Shown piece after piece: positions 1 through 7,216 of a stretch of 13,500 nucleotides of DNA. Position 1 is the stretch's first letter; each line of letters opens with the position of its first letter. Source of the DNA: Treponema sp. UBA1233 (GTDB taxonomy: Bacteria > Spirochaetota > Spirochaetia > Treponematales > Treponemataceae); the NCBI GenBank assembly GCA_002309305.1, contig DBWR01000043.1, positions 1 through 13,500 of the forward strand, read 5' to 3'. A program made the translations under genes and the position numbers. The notes below the pieces were generated by a model. It was given only the letters and a program-made list of their open reading frames with translations. It was not told the DNA's origin and made no database searches.

Positions 1-1401
1 TTCCAGTTCATTGGCAAGGACAACATTCCGTTCCATACCGTTGTATTCCCATGCAGCCTTATCGGAAGCGGACACAACTGGACAAAACTCTACCACATGT
101 CTTCAACCGAATACCTGAATTACGAAGACGGAAAATTCTCCAAGAGCAAGGGAATCGGTGTCTTCGGCTCTGACGCAAAGGAAAGCGGCATAAAGGCGGA
201 TGCTTGGAGGTTCTTCATATTCTACAACCGCCCGGAAAAGCAGGACTACCAGTTTACATGGAAGGAATTCCGCGACAAATACAACGGAGAACTCATCGGC
301 AACCTTGGAAACCTTGTAAACCGCACCCTCCTTTTTGTAAACAAATATTATGACGGTAAAATCCCTGATGCCCCTGTTGATGAAGAAATGTGGGAAGCAG
401 TCCGTGCACACGAAAAAAAGATGACCGAATATCTTGAATGGGCGGAACTTAAGGATGCATTCCATGAGGTTTTTGCCATCAGTGACATCGGAAACAAAGC
501 ATTCCAGGACGGAGAACCTTGGAAGACACGCACAACAGATCCCGACAAGGCCGCCAAGCTCATTCATAATCTCTGCTACATGATAAAAGACCTTATGATT
601 ATGGCACATCCATATCTGCCACAGTTCAGCGAGACAATTCTTGGTTATCTTGGCAAAAAAATCTCTGAACCTAAATTTGGCGAAACGGCAGTTGAAGGAG
701 GATTAAACTGGAGCGATCTTGGAAAAACAGAAGGACTTGACACTGTAGCCGAGACAGCCATATTCTTCTCACCTCTTGATCAAAAGACAGCTGATGCCTT
801 CAAGTTAAGATATTCCGGAAGCCAAAAGGACAGAAAAGAAAAAGCTGGGGACAATAAGAAAGGAAAGAAAGAAAGCAAGAAAATTGAGCTTGCAGAAGAT
901 CAGGTTTCATTCTTTAATGAGAAAATTGAGCTAAAGGTCGCAAAAATCATAAAAGTCGAGAACAACCCTGAAGGTGAAAAACTCTATGTGGAAACTCTTG
1001 ATGACGGAAGCGGCACACCACGCATAATTCAGAGTGGCCTCCGTGAATTCCTAAAACCCGAGGACCTTCTTGGAAAACACATAATCCTTGCCTCAAACCT
1101 TGCACCCAGAGCAATGCGTGGAATAGAAAGCCATGGCATGCTTCTTGCGGCAGATTACAAGGACAAGGACGGAAAGGATGCTGTAGAAGTTCTTGAGGCA
1201 CCGTGGGCGGAACCTGGAACACAGGTTGTTCTTGAAGGCGCTGATCCAAGTGTACAAAAGCCTGCCGAAATCACCGCAGATGAATTCTTTAAGGTTCAAG
1301 TGAATGTTGTAAACAAGTCTGTTGAAATTTCTGGCAAAAAGCTTGTTGTAAACGGAAAGGCAATTACTACGGTTTATACAGAAAACGGTGGGGTACATTA
1401 A
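1..1401 (+). CDS. metG: Methionyl-tRNA synthetase, C-terminal 466 residues (5' end outside window)
   Basis: Charges tRNA-Met with methionine in the cytoplasm. The frame is open from the first base, so the start lies upstream. Visible parts in order: the end of the Rossmann catalytic core with FIGKDNIPFH, the KMSKS-loop equivalent KFSKSKG (about residues 45-51 of the fragment), the anticodon-binding helical domain with the LGNLVNRTL segment, a Lys-rich linker (about nt 820-890), and an EMAP-II/Trbp111-type tRNA-binding OB fold (about nt 900-1240, with KIELKVAKI, IIQSGLREF and NLAPRAMRG). A further tail of about 50 residues follows the OB fold. The core resembles archaeal/eukaryal-type MetRS (FTWKEF, long KFSKSKGIGVFG region) more than the E. 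coli type, as I recall for spirochaete enzymes. The stop overlaps the start of the FemAB-like gene, so the two are probably co-transcribed. Confidence 0.97.
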   Translation, partial: FQFIGKDNIPFHTVVFPCSLIGSGHNWTKLYHMSSTEYLNYEDGKFSKSKGIGVFGSDAKESGIKADAWRFFIFYNRPEKQDYQFTWKEFRDKYNGELIGNLGNLVNRTLLFVNKYYDGKIPDAPVDEEMWEAVRAHEKKMTEYLEWAELKDAFHEVFAISDIGNKAFQDGEPWKTRTTDPDKAAKLIHNLCYMIKDLMIMAHPYLPQFSETILGYLGKKISEPKFGETAVEGGLNWSDLGKTEGLDTVAETAIFFSPLDQKTADAFKLRYSGSQKDRKEKAGDNKKGKKESKKIELAEDQVSFFNEKIELKVAKIIKVENNPEGEKLYVETLDDGSGTPRIIQSGLREFLKPEDLLGKHIILASNLAPRAMRGIESHGMLLAADYKDKDGKDAVEVLEAPWAEPGTQVVLEGADPSVQKPAEITADEFFKVQVNVVNKSVEISGKKLVVNGKAITTVYTENGGVH

Positions 1402-2485
1402 AGTGCCTTACAATGAGCAGCGTTTTTTACAGACAGAATTTTGGGCTGAGTTTAAATGCAGGCATGGTTGGTCGTCAATGTATTTCAACATTTTGCCGGA
1501 CGGGAACCTTAAGAAAACCGAGCATTTTTCGCCTGATGCAAACTCCCAGAATTCACTGACTCTTTTGATCAGGAAAATCAAGGGTTTTAATATTGCCTAC
1601 GTTCCCATGGCTCCAGAATACTTTGACGAAGATCGAGACAAGTATTTTGAAAAGCTCTCTTTACTTGCAAAAAAAGTAAAACCTCTGCTTCCTAAAAAAA
1701 CACTGTTCATCAGATTTGACATACCAATTGATTTTGCAGAATTAAACGAACGAGACCGTTTTGCACATGACAAACTCAACCCATCGTTGGGTATTAAAAA
1801 GAGCGCTGTAGACATCCAGCCTCCGGACACAGTTTTACTGGACATCACCCGAAGTGAAGAAGAAATTCTTTCCTCCATGAAAAGCAAGTGGAGATATAAT
1901 GTTCGGCTTGCAGAAAAAAAAGACGTAAAAGTATCACGCCATTATGCAGGTGAAGAAGGCTTTGAAGAAGCATTCAATAATTTTTATTCTTTGTTTGAAC
2001 AGACGTCAAAAAGGGACGGCGTCAGTTTCCATGGAAAAGCCTATTACATGGACCTGCTTCAAAAAGGAATTCCTGATGGCAGCAGCAAGCCCAAAATTAC
2101 ACTTTACCTTGCAAAGCACGAAAATGACTATCTAGCGGGCATAATTACTTTATTCTGTCCGAGGGAAGCCGTTTATCTTTACGGTGCAAGCGGAAACATC
2201 AAAAGAAACCTTATGCCTGCCTATCTTTTGCAATGGACTGCGATTAAAGATGCAAAGGAAGCAGGATGTCCTGTCTATGACTTTTACGGCTGTCCTCCTA
2301 CAGAAGACCAGAATCATCCGATGCACGGACTCTTTTTATTCAAGACAGGTTTTGGCGGAAACCTTATCCACAGGCCTGGAAGCTTTGACTTTAAGCTGTC
2401 TCCATTGTATTCAATATATTCTCTTGCAGAAAAACTAAGGGCTTGGTGGTTTAAGAAGGCTGTCAAAAAATTAAACGGCAACTGA
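1388..2485 (+). CDS. FemAB-family aminoacyltransferase (peptidoglycan interpeptide bridge)
   Basis: FemAB/FemX proteins use aminoacyl-tRNA to add amino acids to the stem peptide of lipid II at the cytoplasmic membrane. Seen here: QTEFWAEFK near the N terminus (15-23), the first GNAT-like half with YVPMAPEY (71-78), the typical KSKWRYNVRLAEKK helix (165-178), and the second GNAT half with YLYGASG (263-269), the AYLLQW helix (278-283), YDFYGC (297-302) and LFLFKTGFGG (315-324). The length of 365 residues is normal for the family. The start is a GTG overlapping the metG stop by 14 bases; an alternative GTG at 1403, preceded by GGGG at 1390-1393, would leave one base between the genes. It follows metG on the same strand and converges with the GH57-like gene only 6 bases away. 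The exact amino acid added cannot be read from the sequence; treponemal peptidoglycan is reported to carry ornithine and glycine, so glycine is a reasonable guess. Confidence 0.9.
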   Translation: MGYIKVPYNEQRFLQTEFWAEFKCRHGWSSMYFNILPDGNLKKTEHFSPDANSQNSLTLLIRKIKGFNIAYVPMAPEYFDEDRDKYFEKLSLLAKKVKPLLPKKTLFIRFDIPIDFAELNERDRFAHDKLNPSLGIKKSAVDIQPPDTVLLDITRSEEEILSSMKSKWRYNVRLAEKKDVKVSRHYAGEEGFEEAFNNFYSLFEQTSKRDGVSFHGKAYYMDLLQKGIPDGSSKPKITLYLAKHENDYLAGIITLFCPREAVYLYGASGNIKRNLMPAYLLQWTAIKDAKEAGCPVYDFYGCPPTEDQNHPMHGLFLFKTGFGGNLIHRPGSFDFKLSPLYSIYSLAEKLRAWWFKKAVKKLNGN

Positions 2486-2491
2486 TTAGAT

Positions 2492-4450
2492 TCAAGATTT
2501 TTTAGCTGGTATTATGCTCAAGTTTATTGTCTTTTCCATTGCCCTGTCTACGGCAAGATCCACATTCCACCAGAACTGAGCGCATCTTGTGTTTGAAATC
2601 AATTCAGGCTCTGATCCGCCGGTATCACGCTTGAACGGAATGTTTGATGTTGCAAATCCAGATTCTTCATTTGGCTCAAACAAGAACAATAGTTTATCCG
2701 CTTTGTCTGTAATCTGCAGAAGGGACAGTCCGCTGTCAATCTTATAGACGGAATTCTCATCCACTGCCCTCTTATTGCTGTCAACTATCAGCTCAACTTC
2801 ATATTGGCTCTTGTTCATGTCTTTTTCAAAGTGAGTCTGAGTAAGGTTAACTTCTACAACGAACATTCCTCTAAGTGGAAAAGGACTTTCATTTTTCAGG
2901 ATGTATTGTACAGAAACTCCGTCTGAGGAAAAATTGAAATTCTTCTTCAGGCTTACCAGAAGCTTCATCGCAGAATAATTACCGTGTGCTTCAAGCTGAA
3001 TTTCCCTGCGTTTAGTATCAAAGTGCTTTTCTTCATAAGAACATTGCGGGAAAACAGTATTTGTTGCATTTTTATTCTGCAAAAAGGAATCAAACTGTTC
3101 ATATTCCAAAAGATGGTCTACAAAAAATCCCCGGTTATAAAAATCATTAAAGCCGTCAAAGCGTTCTATTCTGGAAAGATTGGATGCAGGATTTGCACCT
3201 GCATAAAGCAAATTTAAATCTACAATCTGGCCGCCGTTTTGTGAAACCACCGCATTAAATTTTTCCATCTGACATACATATTCATTCAATCCATCACCGT
3301 TATAGTCGAATGAAGTTATGGACTCGTTCTGGCATTTACTTTCACGTATGTATCGTTCCGCTTCGTTAAGGAGTTTATAGCTTGCCTGTCTTTTTGCTGC
3401 TACCGCGGGTAAGGCTGTCCTGCAGGAGACAATGTTATCTCCAGCCTGTGCTTCCCAAAGTTTTTCCTGAGCCAGTTTCTTCCTCATTTTGTCGCCACCA
3501 TGACATGAGGAAATCAGCATGCTTATGTACATCATCCTTTCGTAAAGATGACGGCTCTGAATGTATGTGTTCATATAATCGTGAATTGTATATGGGAATG
3601 AACTTGAATTATGAACAATTTCAAAAGGCACGGAAGTTCTGTCACTAAGCTTTTCGTGCATTCCGGCTGGTATGTAGGACGTTATGAATTGTCTGGCATT
3701 TTTCAGGTAAACCTGAGGTATCGTAAGTTGAATGAGAGTGTTTTCTGAATCGATATAATCCACAAACGAATGGAAAAGCAGGTCCTGCCTTATGGAAACC
3801 AGTTGCTCAAGGGTAAACTTCAAGCAAACAATCATGGATCTTGCCTCTTCAAAATTCTCTGGAAGGCTCTTGATGACACGTCCAGACCATTGGTTTCCGT
3901 TTTCTCCTTTTTGAGGAAGAAGATCGTTGTGTACCGTCAGAATCTTTATGTTTTTCCCCTGCTCACTTGATATGATTGGAAGGAAAGAATTCTTTGAAGG
4001 AGGTATGAGGGATTTGTCCAGAAGCACATATTCAATTCCACATGACTGGAAAGTTGTAACAAGGGACGGATCCCAAATGCTTGAAAAAAGTGATATTCCC
4101 CTGGGACGTTTTCCAACAGTATCCCGCAAAAGAGTATTCAATGTTTCTATTTGTGCGCTGCGGTCAATCGGGAAAAGAAGAGGAAAAATCGGTGAATAAT
4201 ATCCGCAACTTATGATTTCTATCTGATGACGGTTGGTAAGTTCTCCAAGAAGTTGAATTGCTTCCGGATAATTCTCTTTATAATAGGAGAGCATGGGACC
4301 GGAAACAGAAATACTCATCAGAAGCCTGGGATGTGCATATAAAAGCGATAAAAGTGGTTTTAAACCGGATTCATATAGGCTGTCTAGTTTTTCCTTGTCG
4401 AGAAAATCTGTTTGATGAAGATCCAGAATAAAACTTACGTTTACGCTCAT
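2492..4450 (-). CDS. GH57 4-alpha-glucanotransferase-like protein lacking catalytic residues (probable pseudoenzyme)
   Basis: The 652 residues match the length and domain order of Thermococcus-type GH57 glucanotransferases: a GH57 barrel (1 to about 250), a DUF1925-like helical region, then a DUF1926-like beta domain (about 378-648, beginning SFDYNGDGLNEY). HQ of motif 1 is present (LDLHQTDF, 9-16), and SCGYYSPIFPL (81-91) matches the GGFYEPIL-type segment with Glu changed to Ser. In motif 3, GISLFSSIWDP (118-128) aligns with GVWLTERVWQP, so the nucleophile Glu is Ser123. The HDDGEKFG acid/base motif is replaced by VCLKFTLEQ (208-216). No signal peptide, so cytoplasmic. Its ATG overlaps the rnfA-like stop as ATGA, making it the last gene of the operon, in the slot where rnfB often sits. 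The fold assignment is firm; loss of transglycosylase activity is inferred; a glycan-binding or structural role is a guess. Confidence 0.85.
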   Translation of the reverse strand: MSVNVSFILDLHQTDFLDKEKLDSLYESGLKPLLSLLYAHPRLLMSISVSGPMLSYYKENYPEAIQLLGELTNRHQIEIISCGYYSPIFPLLFPIDRSAQIETLNTLLRDTVGKRPRGISLFSSIWDPSLVTTFQSCGIEYVLLDKSLIPPSKNSFLPIISSEQGKNIKILTVHNDLLPQKGENGNQWSGRVIKSLPENFEEARSMIVCLKFTLEQLVSIRQDLLFHSFVDYIDSENTLIQLTIPQVYLKNARQFITSYIPAGMHEKLSDRTSVPFEIVHNSSSFPYTIHDYMNTYIQSRHLYERMMYISMLISSCHGGDKMRKKLAQEKLWEAQAGDNIVSCRTALPAVAAKRQASYKLLNEAERYIRESKCQNESITSFDYNGDGLNEYVCQMEKFNAVVSQNGGQIVDLNLLYAGANPASNLSRIERFDGFNDFYNRGFFVDHLLEYEQFDSFLQNKNATNTVFPQCSYEEKHFDTKRREIQLEAHGNYSAMKLLVSLKKNFNFSSDGVSVQYILKNESPFPLRGMFVVEVNLTQTHFEKDMNKSQYEVELIVDSNKRAVDENSVYKIDSGLSLLQITDKADKLLFLFEPNEESGFATSNIPFKRDTGGSEPELISNTRCAQFWWNVDLAVDRAMEKTINLSIIPAKKS

Positions 4451-5004
4451 CGGCCGAGTACCCCCGGATTAAGCCATGAAGCTCCCCATGAAATCAACAA
4501 CAATGTGAGGACTCCAATGCTTATGAACAATAGTCCGAGGTTCTTTAACTTTTCTGAGGGTGCATTCATTTCTATCTTCTTTCTTATCGCATGCATAATC
4601 GGAACGCTTACAAAGAAAGACAGCAAGCAGGCAATTGCATTCACAAGACAATCAAGGAAAGATACGCTTTCAATTGTCGCAATCAGTATGCACAAAATTG
4701 AAACTCCGTATTCTGCAACGGTGGTCCTGGAAGAAAGTCGAATGACACGTTCCACAAAAAGGGAAATCAAGAAGAACATTGCCACGCACACAAAGGGAGA
4801 AAGTTCTCCAAGATTAAGTTTTATCAGTTGAATTGTCAGCAGATAGTTTAAAATCATTGACGCAATAACTGTAATCAGCATTTTGGAAAACTGAAGTATA
4901 AGGTGCTTTGGTTTTAAACTGCTCTGTATTGCCGGTGTAGTTCCCATTCCATACACAAAAACTGCTGAGGCATAAAACATATAATAAAAAACATTACTCA
5001 ACAT
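4447..5004 (-). CDS. rnfA: RnfA-like membrane subunit, divergent
   Basis: Rnf complexes couple electron transfer between ferredoxin and NAD to ion transport; RnfA and RnfE are inverted six-helix membrane subunits that share a 2Fe-2S cluster. This 185-residue protein has six hydrophobic segments, and its C-terminal part (RKKIE, then a Pro/Lys loop, then LGLLFISIGVLTLL) matches the RERLE...GIPIALITAGLMSL end of RnfA. Of the two RnfA cysteines, the first (LGxCPFLG) corresponds to GMGTTPA, where Thr replaces Cys; the second (ITTNCAVLG) may survive as VSILCILIA (Cys105 with this start). The longer start at 5019 is less likely, because AGGAG lies 7 bases before the ATG at 5004. It overlaps the rnfE-like gene and shares ATGA with the GH57-like gene. 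Without its neighbours it would be hard to identify; assignment rests on gene order plus the C-terminal match. Confidence 0.75.
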   Translation of the reverse strand: MLSNVFYYMFYASAVFVYGMGTTPAIQSSLKPKHLILQFSKMLITVIASMILNYLLTIQLIKLNLGELSPFVCVAMFFLISLFVERVIRLSSRTTVAEYGVSILCILIATIESVSFLDCLVNAIACLLSFFVSVPIMHAIRKKIEMNAPSEKLKNLGLLFISIGVLTLLLISWGASWLNPGVLGR

Positions 5005-5632
5005 TTTCCAACTCCTCATCCTGTGCCTTGCGAAGCATGTTGTTCTTTATGTTGCGGTTTCTTATCATGCTGCTGATGACTATTGCAATTCCAATCAGGA
5101 AAAAGGAACCTGGAATGGATGCAAGGGCTGTTCCTGCTGCAACTCCGGATGGAACAGATTTAAAGATATGAATGACTGCAAGATCATTATATACTGGAAG
5201 AGTGATTGTTCCAAAACCAATAATGTCGCGCAAAAGGAAGATTACAATCATCAGGCCGCTGAACAAAAGCCCCTGCCTCATCGTATTTTGGAATTCTATT
5301 GTATTAACACTCTTTTCTTCATAAAGATTGTTCAACAGGAATGCAGAAAGAGCCGGCATGAAAACAGCGTATCCCATGGTAAGTGCAATAATCGGGCAGA
5401 ACATGACCAAAAGCTGTCTTAATAGCACTGTCATTGAAACAAGGAAGATTGAAAGAAGTACAACCTGAAATTCCTGAATGCCAAGTTTATATATGAGTTT
5501 TTTGAAAAGTGAGCCTGAAAGAATGAGCAAAATCAAAAAGATTAGAATGCATATCCCATAAGCCAGACGTCCTGGAACGGCAATCAAAAGCATTAGAAGA
5601 ATTGAAAGGTAGGTGAAAATATTCATCGTCAT
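4994..5632 (-). CDS. rnfE: RnfE-like membrane subunit, divergent
   Basis: A 212-residue integral membrane protein with about six helices (near 5-20, 22-40, 54-76, 80-104, 118-136, 172-190). RLLRDIIGFGTI-like text at 135-143 (RDIIGFGTI) matches the RELLGxGTL signature of RnfE/NqrD, and the late PGSFFLIGI (174-182) matches PPGAFIxLG. In canonical RnfE one Cys lies in LGLCPLLAV and another in IVVNCIILG; here the first region reads LLMLLIAVPG and the second FMPALSAFLL, with Ala97 at the cysteine position. The remaining cysteines, 28 and 79, are not at the expected places. The ATG at 5632 is preceded by AGGGGA at 7 bases and overlaps the rnfG-like stop as ATGA. Family membership is fairly firm from motifs and order; loss of the shared 2Fe-2S cluster is inferred. 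Confidence 0.77.
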   Translation of the reverse strand: MTMNIFTYLSILLMLLIAVPGRLAYGICILIFLILLILSGSLFKKLIYKLGIQEFQVVLLSIFLVSMTVLLRQLLVMFCPIIALTMGYAVFMPALSAFLLNNLYEEKSVNTIEFQNTMRQGLLFSGLMIVIFLLRDIIGFGTITLPVYNDLAVIHIFKSVPSGVAAGTALASIPGSFFLIGIAIVISSMIRNRNIKNNMLRKAQDEELENVE

Positions 5633-6135
5633 TTTTCTTCCCCCTGATTTTTATCTGCAGTATTTATTATGAGAGGAATTCTGTTTTGCCAATATTGCAC
5701 CTGCATGTTCTTGGCAGAAGCTACGACGGCATCCTTTGACTTACCGTCAATCAACAGAAGGTCAACAAAATCTACAAGTTCTGATTTTTCATCATAGACA
5801 TACAGTGCAGGAAATGGTCCATACAAAGTTGGCGTCCTTAACAATACAAGATGAACATCAGGATTTGAGGCATCCTTATAAGAAATACAATTTAATGAAA
5901 TGGAACTGTGAAGGCGATCCAGTTCTCCGGTTTTATACGGCAGTTCCTTTTCTTCCATCATGGCATTAATCTGGTCAACCATCCCTTCGTTCCAGGAATT
6001 CCTGCTAAGGAGTGTAAACAGCAGAAGAATGGAAAACAGAACCACCACAATAAGTGTAAAGATTCCGAATTTCATTACACGGGTCTTATTGTATGCTGCA
6101 ATTCCGGTTTCGTCAGAATCGTGTATATCAGACAT
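5629..6135 (-). CDS. RnfG-position single-pass membrane protein without flavinylation motif
   Basis: A 168-residue protein with one N-terminal membrane helix (about 22-43) and an extracytoplasmic domain, sitting exactly where rnfG lies in C-D-G-E-A operons. RnfG normally carries FMN on Thr in an S-G-A-T-x-T/S motif followed by AVV. No SGAT occurs here. The segment DGKSKDAVVASA (130-141) may be a vestige of that site with a two-residue deletion, and YGPFPALYVYDEKSELVDF (105-123) resembles the GGPI...IDxDGxI strand pair of FMN-binding domains. The rest of the FMN domain is not recognisable and the protein is short for RnfG. A strong AGGAGG lies 6 bases before the ATG, and the start overlaps the rnfD-like stop by 8 bases. 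Identification depends mostly on context; it could instead be an unrelated small membrane protein. Confidence 0.6.
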   Translation of the reverse strand: MSDIHDSDETGIAAYNKTRVMKFGIFTLIVVVLFSILLLFTLLSRNSWNEGMVDQINAMMEEKELPYKTGELDRLHSSISLNCISYKDASNPDVHLVLLRTPTLYGPFPALYVYDEKSELVDFVDLLLIDGKSKDAVVASAKNMQVQYWQNRIPLIINTADKNQGEEK

Positions 6136-7216
6136 TTCCTGCCTCCTGGAAAGAATTTATACGGGGCACAAGAACAGTTTCAATCTTCTTCCTTACGTTC
6201 TGGCTCTCAATTCCCTGAATGAGTGTAGAAATGACGTTCATCATGAGAATAACACAAACATAACCGGCAGAAGACATTCCATAACCCATTATTAAGAATG
6301 CCAGGACGGCTGCTATTGCCGCATACACACATTTGCCCGGCGTGGAAATTGGAACTGTTCCGTACCACTGCAAGAGATAGAGTGTTGAAAAAAGTGTTCC
6401 GCTTGTCATCAATGCAAGAATCATGTCTCCCTGCATCGGCACTCCATGAACGACCAGTGGACCAATCAGGCGAACCAAAAGGGAATACAGCACTATGAAA
6501 ATAAACGGAATCAAGAAATCAAACATGTCGCTTGCAATCAGAAATATTGAAGACAGCAAGGTTATGAAATTGAACCTGAAAGCAGGAATCAAGGAACCAT
6601 TGTCCCAAAACAGCGAAACATAACCATCAGGAACTACAATTCCAAACAGGCGGAAAATTGTCCTGTTGAAAAATCCCGTTATCGTAGGATCAACCTCAAG
6701 CATTGGGATTGAACCGTTTTGAATGAGCACAAGGGCAGCATTTCTTGACTGTATGTCCTCAATGCCGAGCGGTATGGCGGGAAATGCGTTTACATTAAGC
6801 ACATAGGCTATCACAATAGTTAGTGCCGGTACGGTAATCCAGGAAGATGCAAAACCACCAAAAAAATATTTTCCGAATGTCATTACAAAAAGAGTCAGTA
6901 TGAATGCTACAACAGGAGAAAAAGTCTGGGGGAAAAGCAAACCTGTTATGATTCCCTGAACCAGAGGAGACATTATTTCTATACCCTTTTCTTCCTGATA
7001 AAAAAGCGAAAGGATCTCCGCTCCAAGGGAAGCGAGTACTGCCGCCATAATGACAAACAGTGCTGAATAAGTGTGAGTCACAAAAAGCATTATCAACTGC
7101 GGTATCAAAAATACAAGAAGGCTCTTGCGCACCGTGCCGATTGAAGGCGTGATGTAAATGTACGGCTTTAATGATGGAGCCGGCTGTGAATATTTAAAAA
7201 ACTTATTTATTTTCAT
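6128..7216 (-). CDS. rnfD: RnfD-like membrane subunit (NQR2/RnfD/RnfE family), divergent
   Basis: A 362-residue polytopic membrane protein. The N-terminal half is clearly RnfD/NqrB-like: PYIYITPSIGTVRKSLL (18-34) and SPLVQGIITGLLFPQ (83-97) followed by FGKYFFGG (114-121), matching GxVTGLLLPLxLPP...FGKxxFGG. The last third matches the end of RnfD (GDMILALMTSGTLF, then GYGMSSAGYVCVILMMN, 311-327). RnfD usually carries FMN on Thr in SGATPL; the equivalent here appears to be NGSIPM (167-172), with Ile170 in place of Thr. The usual ATDPVTSP segment is also unrecognisable (LLQWYGTVPIS, 281-291). The ATG is preceded by GAGGAA at about 9 bases and overlaps rnfC by 14 bases. Family membership is strong; absence of covalent flavin is inferred from by-eye alignment. 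Confidence 0.87.
   Translation of the reverse strand: MKINKFFKYSQPAPSLKPYIYITPSIGTVRKSLLVFLIPQLIMLFVTHTYSALFVIMAAVLASLGAEILSLFYQEEKGIEIMSPLVQGIITGLLFPQTFSPVVAFILTLFVMTFGKYFFGGFASSWITVPALTIVIAYVLNVNAFPAIPLGIEDIQSRNAALVLIQNGSIPMLEVDPTITGFFNRTIFRLFGIVVPDGYVSLFWDNGSLIPAFRFNFITLLSSIFLIASDMFDFLIPFIFIVLYSLLVRLIGPLVVHGVPMQGDMILALMTSGTLFSTLYLLQWYGTVPISTPGKCVYAAIAAVLAFLIMGYGMSSAGYVCVILMMNVISTLIQGIESQNVRKKIETVLVPRINSFQEAGNV

Noticed and set aside
103..609. 168-residue open frame antisense to metG
   Set aside because: It lies fully inside a clear metG coding region, shows no family motifs, and its composition (many Cys, Phe, Val) is that of a reverse-frame shadow.
2465..2503. AAAAAAT...ATTTTTT inverted repeat at the convergent junction after the FemAB-like and GH57-like genes
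   Set aside because: The stem is A/T only over a 25-base loop, lies partly within coding sequence, and does not look like an intrinsic terminator.
2984..4199. Several plus-strand open frames of 66-90 residues across the GH57-like gene
   Set aside because: All are antisense to a full-length family match, overlap one another, and show no recognisable motif or ribosome-binding site.
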